Assembly (NCBI GenBank): GCA_937858705.1
Contig: CALLZM010000006.1
Span: 1-64,000, forward strand
Direction of reading: 5' to 3'
Length of the DNA stretch: 64,000 nt
From: an uncultured Candidatus Saccharibacteria bacterium
Lineage (GTDB): Bacteria; Patescibacteriota; Saccharimonadia; Saccharimonadales; Saccharimonadaceae
Below the pieces are notes generated by a model. That model had not been told where the DNA came from and did no database searches. It was given only the letters and a program-made list of their open reading frames with translations. The translations under genes were made by a program, and so were the position numbers. The first letter of the stretch is position 1. Each line of letters starts with the position of its first letter. Below are positions 1-11,401 of the stretch, piece after piece.

Positions 1-57
<57 letters not shown>

Positions 58-369
58 GTTTACGAGGGGCTCACCCCTCGAACGCGGTGCGAACGAATAA
101 ATCGTTCGAGACCGGTTTCTCCCCCTGAAGAGATTTCTTACGAAATCTTATCCGAGAAATAAACTTTAGTTTCATGGTGTTAACTACATCACTGAAGTGA
201 TAGTACTTGGTTTCCATAAAAGATGCTTCTTTCGAAGCGTCTACTCAAAAATAGACTGACGATGATAATTGCACAACCTAATTGTTAAAATGCGTCTTTA
301 ACTACTCTAAGATATAAACTTGGTTTGTCTCGCATGTAGCTCCACTCAATTGGTGACAGACTGTTACCT
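58..369 (-). other. 16S rRNA leader region with boxA-like element
   Basis: This ~310-base stretch between the rRNA promoter and the 16S 5' end holds no gene. At 280-293 (minus strand) it reads GCATTTTAACAATT, close to the boxA antitermination element of rRNA leaders (core CTTTAACAATT). A hairpin of CGAGGGG and CCCCTCG arms lies at about 63-80, immediately upstream of the mature 16S, where processing stems usually sit. Both assignments are by resemblance only. Confidence 0.6.
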
Positions 370-398
370 ATCGTACCGCAAATATTCGCCACCGTCAA
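370..398 (-). promoter_or_regulatory. rRNA operon promoter
   Basis: Reading leftwards, TTGACG (398-393) is followed by a 17-nt spacer and TACGAT (375-370). It lies just beyond the stop codon of the DUF212 gene and upstream of the boxA-like leader, so it is the obvious start of the rRNA transcript. Confidence 0.75.
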
Positions 399-411
399 CA
401 CTTTATTCTAT

Positions 412-843
412 TTAATTTGTTGCGAAAAATACAACGAGGGCTACAGTTGCGCCAATAATCGATCCTGCGACAGCCTCAACTAGTGTATGTCCGTGTGCAA
501 CGCGTATTGGTAAGAGTTTGCTTTTCTTCTCCACTATGAGCCTATTCAGTGTCTCCCCTTGTTGACCTGACGAATAGCGTACCATGACCGAATCATAGAT
601 AACAATCGATGCGAAAACCATTGCAAAAGCGAATAGTGGACTGCTCCAACCCTCGCTCAACCCCATAGATAGCGCAAAAGACACCACAAAGGCCGCATGA
701 GCACTCGGCATACCACCCGAGAGCATGAGCATCGATCGCGCTTGACCACCAAATATTCGCCGATTACGGCCCATCAGTCGAAACAAGTGCTTCAGACTTT
801 GAGCTATCAACCAAGCAATTGCTGGCGCGATCAGATACTTCAT
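412..843 (-). CDS. Divergent PAP2 family (DUF212) membrane protein
   Basis: 143 aa, with about four hydrophobic segments (residues 1-15, 50-70, 72-87, 120-141). It carries the family hallmarks SGGMPSAHAA (around residues 42-51), a YDSVMVRYSSGQQ block and a VAHGHTLVE block near residue 115. DUF212 proteins are distant relatives of PAP2 phosphatases; some act on lipid phosphates, but the activity here is unknown. The ATG overlaps the gyrA stop in an ATGA, so translation is probably coupled to gyrA and the gene is the last of the gyrB-gyrA transcript. Length fits the family (140-160 aa). Confidence 0.88.
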   Translation of the reverse strand: MKYLIAPAIAWLIAQSLKHLFRLMGRNRRIFGGQARSMLMLSGGMPSAHAAFVVSFALSMGLSEGWSSPLFAFAMVFASIVIYDSVMVRYSSGQQGETLNRLIVEKKSKLLPIRVAHGHTLVEAVAGSIIGATVALVVFFATN

Positions 844-3365
844 TCACCCTCTTCTGCTTTGCGTTCTTCAATCAGACCGATCGAAGAAACCGCATCATCA
901 CCCGAAAGGCGCATAATAGTCACTCCTTGAGTTGTTCGACCAATGAGCTTGATGTCATTCAGACTTAACCGAATAGTTTGACCATTGCGTGAAATAAGTA
1001 ATGCTTCAGTCATTTGTTCATCGATGGTCTGTACGGAGATGATTGGACCAGTCTTGGCAGTCACAACAGCCGCCTTAATGCCGATCCCTCCCCTCTTGTG
1101 CGTCGGGAAGTTACTTGCTTTCGTTCGCTTTCCAAAGCCCTTTTCACTAATAACCAGGAGGGTTTGCTCTTCCGAACAAATAACATCCATGCCAACTACC
1201 CAGTCATTTTGTCGCAAGCGAACCCCGCGCACACCCCTCGCAGTTCGCCCCATTGGTCGAGCATCGGTCTCATTAAACCGAACTGCCTGCCCCGCTGAAG
1301 TCGAGATAATGATGTCGTCCTTACCGGTCGTCTGCTTGATCCAACGAAGCTCATCACCTTCTTCTAGTGTGATAGCAATCAGACCGTTGGTGCGAATATT
1401 GGCGTAATCCGTAAGCGGCGTCTTCTTGACCGTACCCTTGGTGGTCGACATAAACAGGTAACCCCCGTCTTTCGCATCTTTCGCCAACTTGATGATGGCA
1501 GTAATTCGCTCTTCGGGCTGCATCTGCAAGAGGTTGACTGCTGCCACTCCCTTGGCAGTTAGCCCAGCTGCCGGCACTTCAAACGCCTTCAGCCTAAACA
1601 CTCGTCCCTTATTGGTGAAGAATAGTAAGTAATCATGTGTACTGGCCGTTACGAGCTGATTGATAATGTCCTCTTCTTTGATAGTCATGCCGCGCTTGCC
1701 TTTGCCACCACGATTTTGTTTGCGATAATCACTTTCGAGCGTTCGCTTTATGTAATTTTCGCCCGTTAGCAAAATAACCGACTCTTCTTCGGGAATAAGC
1801 TCTTCATCAGAGAACCGCCCAAGCTCATGGTTAATGATTTGAGAACGACGATCGTCGCCATATTTCTCTTTCATCTCTAGCAGTTCGGTCTTGATGATCT
1901 TGAAGATCTCTTGTTCATCTGCCAAAATTGCCTCCAATTTACCTATGAGCTCGAGAAGCTGCCTCAGTTCTTCTTCGATCTCTTGCCTATCAAGACCCGT
2001 TAACTTGCGCAGCTGCATAGCCAGGATAGCTCGGCCTTGAATCTCAGATAACTTGAAGTTTTCCATCAAGCCAGTCAACGCTGTTTCGTAATCTTTACTG
2101 CCTCGAATCAACTTAATGACCTCATCGATATGGTCAAGCGCGATCTTCAAGCCTTCCAATACATGGGCGCGATCTTTCGCTTTGCGCAGTTCAAACTCAG
2201 TCCTGCGCCTCACTACGATCTGGCGATGCTTGATAAATTCGCTCAGCATTTCATGAAGCCCAAGTACGCGCGGCTGAAGACCGTCGACAAGCGCCAGCAT
2301 ATTGTAGCTAAAGCTTGTTTGCAAGGCCGTCATTTTATATAGCTGATTTAATAACTTCTTAGGATACGCATCTTTCTTTAGCTCAACTACCACCCGCACT
2401 TTGCCCCGTGCGCTCTCATCACGCAAGTCGCTAATGCCAGTAATTTTCTTGTCCTTGACGAGCTCTGCTATTTTTTCAATAAGTGTTGCTTTATTTACAC
2501 CATATGGTACTTCGGTGACGATGATTTGATGCCGTCCTTTTTTGGTCTCCTCAATATTTGCCACCGCTCGCACCATGACACTGCCACGACCAGTTTGATA
2601 AGCTTGCTTCATAGGTGCACCGCCATATACTACTGCCCCTGTAGGAAAGTCTGGACCTTTCACATGATTAAGCAAATCGTCAAGCGTCGCTTCTTTGTTA
2701 TCGATCAGTTCAATCGATGCATCAACCAATTCACCGAGATTGTGGGGCGGAATATTTGTTGCCATACCAACAGCAATACCGATTTGGCCGTTGAGCAAGA
2801 GGTTCGGCAGCTTAGCCGGCAAAACCAACGGCTCCATTAGGCGACCATCGTAGTTTGGCTTAAAGTCAATAGTATCTTTATCAATATCAGCCAGCATTTC
2901 GTCCGCTGGTCGTGCCATGCGTGCCTCAGTGTAGCGCATCGCCGCCGCCTCGTCACCGTCCATTGAGCCAAAATTACCCTGTCCATCGATCAACGGATAG
3001 CGGAGGGCCCACGGCTGCGCGAGGCGCACCATTGAGTTATAAATCGCGCTGTCGCCGTGCGGGTGAAAGTCACCCATCACTGCACCAACCACCGTCGCAC
3101 TCTTACGATGCTTTGCTCCTGCACGCAGCCCGTCACGATTCATCGTAAAGAGAATGCGGCGATGTACTGGCTTCATGCCATCACGAACATCGGGAAGTGC
3201 TCGATCAACAATGACACTCATGGAATATTTGAGGAAGCTATCCTCCATAACATTTTCAAGCGTACGATACTCAATCCCTGTTGTGTTTTCTACAACTTCT
3301 GTTTCTACCAATTCCTGTGTATTATCCATTGGAATATTCTCTGGTGTTGTATTTTTGTCATCCAT
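840..3365 (-). CDS. gyrA: DNA gyrase subunit A
   Basis: 841 aa, full length. It is the breakage-reunion subunit of gyrase, which introduces negative supercoils with GyrB. Seen in the sequence: an acidic N-terminal extension of about 30 residues, the ALPDVRDGMKPVHRRIL block, the catalytic region AAAMRYTEARM with the active tyrosine, and six-bladed C-terminal repeats. A GyrA-box variant QNRGGKGKRG sits near residue 565, which separates it from ParC. No parC/parE pair appears in the window. It lies one base downstream of gyrB and overlaps the next gene by four bases, so the three form one transcription unit. The N-terminal extension rich in D, E, N and T is unlike the short N-terminus of model GyrA. 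Confidence 0.98.
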   Translation of the reverse strand: MDDKNTTPENIPMDNTQELVETEVVENTTGIEYRTLENVMEDSFLKYSMSVIVDRALPDVRDGMKPVHRRILFTMNRDGLRAGAKHRKSATVVGAVMGDFHPHGDSAIYNSMVRLAQPWALRYPLIDGQGNFGSMDGDEAAAMRYTEARMARPADEMLADIDKDTIDFKPNYDGRLMEPLVLPAKLPNLLLNGQIGIAVGMATNIPPHNLGELVDASIELIDNKEATLDDLLNHVKGPDFPTGAVVYGGAPMKQAYQTGRGSVMVRAVANIEETKKGRHQIIVTEVPYGVNKATLIEKIAELVKDKKITGISDLRDESARGKVRVVVELKKDAYPKKLLNQLYKMTALQTSFSYNMLALVDGLQPRVLGLHEMLSEFIKHRQIVVRRRTEFELRKAKDRAHVLEGLKIALDHIDEVIKLIRGSKDYETALTGLMENFKLSEIQGRAILAMQLRKLTGLDRQEIEEELRQLLELIGKLEAILADEQEIFKIIKTELLEMKEKYGDDRRSQIINHELGRFSDEELIPEEESVILLTGENYIKRTLESDYRKQNRGGKGKRGMTIKEEDIINQLVTASTHDYLLFFTNKGRVFRLKAFEVPAAGLTAKGVAAVNLLQMQPEERITAIIKLAKDAKDGGYLFMSTTKGTVKKTPLTDYANIRTNGLIAITLEEGDELRWIKQTTGKDDIIISTSAGQAVRFNETDARPMGRTARGVRGVRLRQNDWVVGMDVICSEEQTLLVISEKGFGKRTKASNFPTHKRGGIGIKAAVVTAKTGPIISVQTIDEQMTEALLISRNGQTIRLSLNDIKLIGRTTQGVTIMRLSGDDAVSSIGLIEERKAEEGE

Positions 3366-3366
3366 A

Positions 3367-5361
<1,995 letters not shown>

Positions 5362-5397
5362 TTACAACAGCTATATTTATACTCTCGGATACATTTT

Positions 5398-5426
5398 ATT
5401 ATAGCGCATAAAAATTGTTCACTCAA
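5398..5426 (-). promoter_or_regulatory. gyrB promoter
   Basis: On the minus strand TTGAGT (5426-5421), a 17-nt spacer and TATAAT (5403-5398) form a near-consensus promoter giving a leader of roughly 50 nt before gyrB. Its -35 lies inside the gapped palindrome at 5417-5441. Confidence 0.65.
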
Positions 5427-5441
5427 GTACTTGAACTGAAC
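5417..5441. promoter_or_regulatory. Gapped palindrome between gyrB and the LPTTG gene
   Basis: Arms GTTCA and TGAAC flank a perfect CAAGTACTTG core. The element overlaps the gyrB -35 and lies about 35 bp upstream of the TATAAT (5473-5478) of the divergent gene, a position suited to an operator. No cognate regulator can be named. Confidence 0.4.
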
Positions 5442-5502
5442 ATATTTCTTATGCTAAACTGCTAACTAGAGGTATAATAAAAGAAAAAATAGGTAGTAAG
5501 TC

Positions 5503-7389
5503 ATGTTTCGAAAATTGGTATCAACTGTATCGTTCAGTCCGGCCCTCGTCGGGCAATTAGCGTTTTATGCCAAACGGCTCAAAAAAGAAGAGGCAACTCG
5601 TAAGGCTGGTCTTATTTTTACTGCCCTAGCTCTCGTTATCCAATCGTTTGCTGTTTTTTCAGCCCCAGAGCCTGTAAATGCCGCAAATGCAGGCGATCTC
5701 GTTAGGGGCGGGTTCAAGGATCGAACTGCCATGCTGAACGCCTGTAAAAACAACACCGAAGGCTTTCGTGAGCTCCTCGACCATGCCCATATTACCTGTG
5801 ATCAGCTAGCAAATGCAAAATCAAGCGAAATTCACTCTCGAGTCAAGGGTAAAGATGCTGGTTGGCTCAGCTGGAATCGCACTGCCCGTTTCGGCCTACA
5901 AAATGGCGAGACTATGATGACTGTCGGCACTCAGAAGATATATGTCCGCCCACTCGCAGCATTTGATATAAAGAATACGACTGGCAATGGCTCCTACTAT
6001 AAGGCTTTTGTTGGCAAAAACTCACAAGGTAAAGAATTTGCCATCATGACAGCCTGTGCAAATATTCTCATGAAAGAAAGACCAAAGAGCGACCCAGATA
6101 TAAAAGTGTGTGAGCTTGCCACAAAAAAGATGATCACTATTCGCAAGAGTAAATTTAATGCCAAAAAACATTCAGAAAGCGAAAAAGATTGTAAAACAGT
6201 TCCTGTAGTAAAGAAGATTTCTGTCTGTATCTTGGCTACCAAAAAAATGGACTCTATAGAAGAATCTAAATTTAACTCCAAGCTTCATTCAAAAGATCCA
6301 AAAGATTGCGTCAATGAAATACGCGTTTGCGTACTCAAAACTCAGACAATGACAAGTATCAAAGAGACTGAATTCAATGCCAAGTTACACTCAAAGAATC
6401 CAGATGACTGTAAACCAAAAGCTATCCCTGCTGCCTCATGCAGTAGTCTCGTAGTGAAAAAAATAAGCCGCACCGAGGTAGAACTCCAGGCATCAGCCCA
6501 AGCAGTCAATGGCGCTACTATTAAGTCTTATACTTATATCGCCACTGATTCTTCCGGCAAGGAAGTATTGCGCGAAACAGTTAGTTCAGCTCAAGATACT
6601 CATTCCCTCAAGCACACATTTCAAAACGAAGGAACTTATAGTATACAAGTTATCGTATTGACCAGCGTCGGTGAGCAAAAGAGTGATGCGTGTAAAGGCT
6701 CGTTTACGGTTACTCCGATTGAACGATGTCCCCTCAACCCCGAACTACCGATCAATGATCCAAATTGCCAACCTTGTCCAGCAAATCCTGACCTATGGGT
6801 AAAAGACGAAAACTGTGCAGCAAAGGTTATCCGAAGTAAAGCAGCTGTTAATCTCACCAGTAATTCCGATGCACAAAAAACAGTCGCTAAAGCAGACGAT
6901 CGAATTAAATTTACGCTAACTGCTAAAAACGAAGGGTATGCAGATGCAGCCTTTACTTTCGAAGATCAGCTTGAAGATGTGCTCGAATACGCTTCTCTAC
7001 TGGATCAAGGCGGAGGAGAGTTCAATAAAGACACTAAGACACTTTCTTGGAAGGAAGTAACCCTGAAGCCAGGCGAAGAAATGAAACGGATATATACGGT
7101 ACAATTGGCAAATTCTATTCCTGCAGCAGCACGAGGTGTCAGTGATCCAACATCATATGATTGTCGCATGATTAATACTTTTGGCAACACTACTAAGATT
7201 GATGTTGACTGCCCTGCTCCAAAAATTGTTGAGCAAACAGTCAAGCAACTTCCAACTACTGGTCCAACAGAAAACCTGCTCTTTGCAGGCATCGCACTCG
7301 CTATAGTTACCTATTTTTACGCTCGATCAAGACAGCTTAAAACTGAAGTCCGACTAATTCGTCGAGATCTCAACACTGGTAGCATATAG
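5503..7389 (+). CDS. Sortase-anchored surface protein with LPTTG signal and three cysteine-bounded repeats
   Basis: 628 aa. A positively charged N-terminus (FYAKRLKKEEATRK, residues 22-35) precedes a membrane segment (37-55) and a likely signal-peptidase site near VNAANA. Three tandem units of about 34 residues (around 202-303) each start with VC-L-T-KM, pass through a K-FN-K-HS core and end in DC. A PKD/Ig-like stretch (310-405), a cysteine-rich linker and a DUF11-like beta domain (435-560) follow. The C-terminus has LPTTG (583-587), a hydrophobic helix and a basic tail, the standard sortase signal; a sortase gene sits at 63264. A TATAAT lies at 5473-5478, giving a short leader. The N-terminal block resembles a recurrent Saccharibacteria export leader (from memory). 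Binding target unknown. Confidence 0.8.
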   Translation: MFRKLVSTVSFSPALVGQLAFYAKRLKKEEATRKAGLIFTALALVIQSFAVFSAPEPVNAANAGDLVRGGFKDRTAMLNACKNNTEGFRELLDHAHITCDQLANAKSSEIHSRVKGKDAGWLSWNRTARFGLQNGETMMTVGTQKIYVRPLAAFDIKNTTGNGSYYKAFVGKNSQGKEFAIMTACANILMKERPKSDPDIKVCELATKKMITIRKSKFNAKKHSESEKDCKTVPVVKKISVCILATKKMDSIEESKFNSKLHSKDPKDCVNEIRVCVLKTQTMTSIKETEFNAKLHSKNPDDCKPKAIPAASCSSLVVKKISRTEVELQASAQAVNGATIKSYTYIATDSSGKEVLRETVSSAQDTHSLKHTFQNEGTYSIQVIVLTSVGEQKSDACKGSFTVTPIERCPLNPELPINDPNCQPCPANPDLWVKDENCAAKVIRSKAAVNLTSNSDAQKTVAKADDRIKFTLTAKNEGYADAAFTFEDQLEDVLEYASLLDQGGGEFNKDTKTLSWKEVTLKPGEEMKRIYTVQLANSIPAAARGVSDPTSYDCRMINTFGNTTKIDVDCPAPKIVEQTVKQLPTTGPTENLLFAGIALAIVTYFYARSRQLKTEVRLIRRDLNTGSI

Positions 7390-7416
7390 ATAGTACAAAT
7401 TTAGGAGGGTGGTCCA

Positions 7417-7983
7417 ATGAATGAACGACTAGAGAATAAAGAGAATAATGTTGAGCTCAGCGAGCTACGCAAAGAGGCAGAACAAGGCCGCGACCGTATT
7501 GCCGAAAAGCTTGAGCAGCGCAATCCCGAAAATACCGTAGATAACCAAGCTGAGGTAGAATCGGCAAAGCATGAAGCGCTTGAAACAGCCCAAGAAGCAA
7601 AGCAAGAACGAGCGGCTGAAAAAACCAAGGAAGAAACGGTCGAACGACCAAAAATACAGTCCAAAAAGGCGAAGAAAGAATCATTTGATAGGATCATGAC
7701 CGACACAAGACAAAAAATGTCGCCAGCTAGTCGGTCTTTCAGCAAAGTCATTCATAATCCTGTCGTCGAAAAGACGAGCGAAGCTCTAGGCAGCACTATC
7801 GCTCGACCGAATGCTATCTTAGCTGGTAGTGTGAGCGCCTGCCTGCTAGTTCTTGGTACTTACTTAATAGCAAGAAACTATGGCTACCCTCTGTCAGGTA
7901 TAGAAACAATCCTTGCTTTCGCGATTGGCTGGATACTAGGTATCCTTTATGACTTCTTCCGTAAAATGATTACCGGCAACTAA
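7417..7983 (+). CDS. Coiled-coil membrane protein of unknown function
   Basis: 188 aa, preceded by a good ribosome site (AGGAGG, 7404-7409). Residues 1-95 are strongly charged (E, K, R, Q) with heptad character, suggesting a coiled coil; residues 130-152 and 158-178 form two membrane helices near the C-terminus, ending in a short basic tail. It follows the LPTTG gene by 27 bases in the same direction and may be co-transcribed. I do not recognise a family. The layout suggests a cytoplasmic coiled coil tethered to the membrane by its C-terminus. Confidence 0.7.
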   Translation: MNERLENKENNVELSELRKEAEQGRDRIAEKLEQRNPENTVDNQAEVESAKHEALETAQEAKQERAAEKTKEETVERPKIQSKKAKKESFDRIMTDTRQKMSPASRSFSKVIHNPVVEKTSEALGSTIARPNAILAGSVSACLLVLGTYLIARNYGYPLSGIETILAFAIGWILGILYDFFRKMITGN

Positions 7984-7989
7984 TAATTC

Positions 7990-10914
7990 CTACCGTAATT
8001 TGAGCGAAATTTCATTGTTTTGCTCATGCGCCTTAGGACCCCGAAGCTGCAGATGATCATCTGCAGCTTCTTTTTCTAGCGCTTGCTCCGCTTCCTCAGG
8101 CGCGGCATCAGGAAGTGTAGTCACCACCGGTTCTTTACTAGTGGAAGCAGATGGTAATGGCGCAGGAGGTTGAGATATTTTTAGTGGCGCGGCAACAACC
8201 TCCATCACAGAAGCACTTGGCTGTTGCTGGGTAGGCTTCGGTGGAGGAATCGCAGCATTGGCAGGCAGTGGTGGAACACTAGAAGATGCAGGAGGCGATA
8301 CCATGCCCACAGTTGGTGGTTTCGCGCCTCCTCCGAGCTGTTTGCGCTTCTCTAGCCATTCGTCCAAGAACGAAGAACCAGATTTTGGCACACCCCCACC
8401 AAATTGTGACGAACCCGGCTTAGATAGTGCCGATGGTGTCGGTTTTGGCGGTGCAATCCTTGCAAATATCTCTTTTTCTACTTCCGCTCGTGGTCGAGCA
8501 TACTTCGCCGCTGAGAGTCGTTTTAGCGCATCACTTAGCTGCTGGTTTGGCTGGCCCAAAGGCGGCACACCACTCATGCTGAAAGGAGCCGATGGCATGC
8601 CATTTATCTGCGCTACGCTCACAAATTGATAATTCGGAAGTTTCGTAAGGTCTTCGGCATCAAACACAGGCTGGTATCGTTTCACCATAATTTCGGCATC
8701 GGTAATACCGATACGCCCAGTAATAGTCGTGCCAACATTTCCAATAATTGCCTCTCTCAATTCTTCTTTGAGCTGCGTCATAAACTGGTTGCCCAAAACG
8801 ACACTCAGGCGATATTTTCGAGCTTCAGACAAGATGGTCTCGAAGCTATCTGTTGCAAAGTTTTGAAACTCGTCCACATACAGCGTAAAGTCTTGGCGAT
8901 CTTCTTCGCGCATTTTTGCCCGAGCCATAGCCGCCGCCTGAAACTTCATGACAAAAATAATACCAATGAGTTTTGAGTTGAGGTCGCCCATTTTACCTTT
9001 CGATAGGTTTACGAGCAAAATCTTCTTGTTATTGAGGATGTCTTCGATCTTGAGGCCGCTCTTCGTCTGACCAATGATGTTTCGCATAGCATCGTTTGAA
9101 ATAAATGGGCCGAATTTTGACACTACCCATGATATAACCTCGCCCGCTTCATTTGACCGCTGCGATGCAGGAAATTCCTTCGTCCAAAAATCAAGCACCT
9201 GCTGATCGGTAACATATTTTAACTTACTCTTCATAAAATCTGGGTCGATCAACAGCTTTGGCACATCGATAAAAGTACCTCCCTGAGGGTCCGACATCAG
9301 CAGTAAGGCACAGTTACGGAAGATATGCTCTAAGCGCGGGCCCACAATACCCGTATGACCTGGGTCATACAGTCCATACAGCATGCTAATTGCCTCTTGG
9401 ACCAAAAAGTCCTTCTGATCTGGATGGTCGAACTCGAACATATTGAGCCCGATTGGATTATCGATGTCACTTGGGTTAAAATACACTACATCTTCGACAC
9501 GCTCTTTCGGCACCTTACTCAAAAGCGCCTCAACGGAATCGCCGTGTGGATCAATAAAAGCAAAACCTCGACCATCCATCATATCCTGATATGCCAAGTT
9601 CTCTTGTAGCACCGACTTACCTACACCCGTTTGACCAATCACATGGATGTGTCGACGACGATCAGTATCACTAATCCGAATGGGTTTTTTGGTGCCGCGA
9701 AATTCGTTGTAACCAATCAAGAGTCCTTTTTCCATCAGATCAGTCGGGCCATCTACTTGTTTCGACATCTGTCGCTTTACCTGAGAAGTCGGAATACTTT
9801 TCTGATCTGGCAAGTGGAAGATAGTTGCCAGCTCAACACTGTTTAAGATATTTGAGGTAATAGCTTGCGGAAAAAAGCGAAATATATATGCCGTCACCAA
9901 TTCATCGATATTTTTAGTCACCGTAAACTTAAAGCCATTCATACTTGGTGAATCGAATAGTGCAAATGCTGAGACGATGCTATTCATGAGTGTCTGAGAC
10001 CTCCCGAAGGTATTTGACGAAACCACTACCCGTATCAATACTTCAAAGCCAGGATACCGGGTCTTTTCTTCGATTGCCTCAATTTCTTTTTGCTCGACAT
10101 TCGTTAGCTGTCGTTCAACTGATTTGCTCGTATCTTCTTTCTTGTCATCAGATGACTGAGGTGGCTTCCACGGAGCCTCCATGATATCCCGCATCGACAT
10201 AAAGCCATGACCAGCCGAAGATTTACCGCTGGCGCGATCTTTCTTTATTTTGTCGGTTCGCTTCAATGATTCTGTCGTCCAACCTTCTTTCGCTGGGCGG
10301 ATTAAAAACTGCACCCCAACACCATCTTCTTTGCCAGCTGCCGAAATGGCATTCAATATAGCTCTGTATGCATCTCGTTTTGATTCAGCATAAGTAGCGA
10401 TAGGTAAAGAGAAATGATTTCTAAGAGTGAACTCTCCTCCAATCGTACCGCTCATCTTTCCAACCTTACTAAATACCGTGTGCTCCGAAACTTCTTCTAG
10501 TCGAGCGGTCGCATACGCTGCAATCACTGCTTGCTTGACTACATCTGCCAAAACCGTCGGCACCACAACATAGTAATACACCAGTCCATCTCTCGCTACA
10601 ATCTCGAAAGACATATGTCGCTGACCATATAGTTTGCTCTTAAAACCTTTTACGGCCGTGCTCGAAATGATGTTATACATAGCTTGCGCCTGAGATAGTA
10701 CCTCGTCTGTCAAATCTCGCTGATCCCGTGTATTGCCTTCTTTGTTTATATCTTCGCTGGCAGGAGGCAGATGAATGAGCATAGGCACCATCTTGAGGCC
10801 TCGTTCATAATTTTTTGCCTCCCTCAAAGAACTTCGCACCGCCAATAACCAAAAAAGGCCTCCGACTATGCCAACTACCAACAATAGGAATACGACAATC
10901 AGTACACCTTTCAT
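7990..10914 (-). CDS. VirB4/TraD-like (DUF87/HerA-type) membrane-anchored ATPase
   Basis: 974 aa. One N-terminal membrane helix (residues 4-26) is followed by a ~400-residue region, then an ATPase core with Walker A GQTGVGKS (about 426-433), a following DGRGFAFIDPHGDSVE block, Walker B-like TLYVDEFQNF (about residue 678) and LVNLSKGKMG. This is the pattern of type IV secretion coupling or VirB4-like ATPases that energise DNA or protein transfer at the membrane. The C-terminal ~170 residues are low complexity, rich in P, S and A. No relaxase or mating-pair genes are nearby, so conjugation cannot be claimed. It overlaps no neighbour and is preceded within five bases by a small gene that is probably its partner. 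Role in cell-cell contact is possible but not shown. Confidence 0.82.
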   Translation of the reverse strand: MKGVLIVVFLLLVVGIVGGLFWLLAVRSSLREAKNYERGLKMVPMLIHLPPASEDINKEGNTRDQRDLTDEVLSQAQAMYNIISSTAVKGFKSKLYGQRHMSFEIVARDGLVYYYVVVPTVLADVVKQAVIAAYATARLEEVSEHTVFSKVGKMSGTIGGEFTLRNHFSLPIATYAESKRDAYRAILNAISAAGKEDGVGVQFLIRPAKEGWTTESLKRTDKIKKDRASGKSSAGHGFMSMRDIMEAPWKPPQSSDDKKEDTSKSVERQLTNVEQKEIEAIEEKTRYPGFEVLIRVVVSSNTFGRSQTLMNSIVSAFALFDSPSMNGFKFTVTKNIDELVTAYIFRFFPQAITSNILNSVELATIFHLPDQKSIPTSQVKRQMSKQVDGPTDLMEKGLLIGYNEFRGTKKPIRISDTDRRRHIHVIGQTGVGKSVLQENLAYQDMMDGRGFAFIDPHGDSVEALLSKVPKERVEDVVYFNPSDIDNPIGLNMFEFDHPDQKDFLVQEAISMLYGLYDPGHTGIVGPRLEHIFRNCALLLMSDPQGGTFIDVPKLLIDPDFMKSKLKYVTDQQVLDFWTKEFPASQRSNEAGEVISWVVSKFGPFISNDAMRNIIGQTKSGLKIEDILNNKKILLVNLSKGKMGDLNSKLIGIIFVMKFQAAAMARAKMREEDRQDFTLYVDEFQNFATDSFETILSEARKYRLSVVLGNQFMTQLKEELREAIIGNVGTTITGRIGITDAEIMVKRYQPVFDAEDLTKLPNYQFVSVAQINGMPSAPFSMSGVPPLGQPNQQLSDALKRLSAAKYARPRAEVEKEIFARIAPPKPTPSALSKPGSSQFGGGVPKSGSSFLDEWLEKRKQLGGGAKPPTVGMVSPPASSSVPPLPANAAIPPPKPTQQQPSASVMEVVAAPLKISQPPAPLPSASTSKEPVVTTLPDAAPEEAEQALEKEAADDHLQLRGPKAHEQNNEISLKLR

Positions 10915-10918
10915 TTAA

Positions 10919-11359
10919 CTACGCTTCCTCTTCTTTAGCGCCACCTATGATCCTGCCGTATCGCTTCTTTACATAGTCAATTTGAAGCTGTTTTATATCC
11001 TTTTCTCGCTGATATGGGTCGTCTTTGGTGTTGTTGATAATCTGTTTTGCTTTATCAACCCACTCTTTTTCTATAAGTTCTTCGTCGGCCGCAGCAATAG
11101 GCGCGTCAGTTGCTACCGGCCCTGCCGTATCAGCTAGTTGTGTTTGTGGATCGACCGGCGCAGGCAGGATTGGCATGGGCACGGCCAGCCCTCCTCCAGC
11201 TTCTACTTGATGAGACTGCGCTTGTTCGGCCGCCACCGACTGCCGTTCTATTGTCCGCTCAGACCCACTCGCCACTTCATAGGACGAGCCAGCAGGACCA
11301 ACCTCAGCATTAGCGAGTGGTCTCGGCAACTGATCGGCTGAGTGTTGGCGTGGTTCCAT
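10919..11359 (-). CDS. Small proline/alanine-rich protein upstream of the ATPase
   Basis: 146 aa. The first ~85 residues are low-complexity (P, A, Q, S), and the last ~55 form a charged helical segment containing KEWVDKAKQIINNTKDDPYQ and DYVKKRYGRII. The stop is four bases from the ATPase start, so the two are almost certainly translated together. No known domain is recognised. The composition matches the C-terminal tail of the ATPase, which hints at a physical partnership, but that is inference. A likely -10 (TATAAT-like) lies just upstream of the start. Confidence 0.72.
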   Translation of the reverse strand: MEPRQHSADQLPRPLANAEVGPAGSSYEVASGSERTIERQSVAAEQAQSHQVEAGGGLAVPMPILPAPVDPQTQLADTAGPVATDAPIAAADEELIEKEWVDKAKQIINNTKDDPYQREKDIKQLQIDYVKKRYGRIIGGAKEEEA

Positions 11360-11401
11360 ATCTGTTAAATTATAGCATAAGGTGTATGAAAATAGCTAGT
11401 C

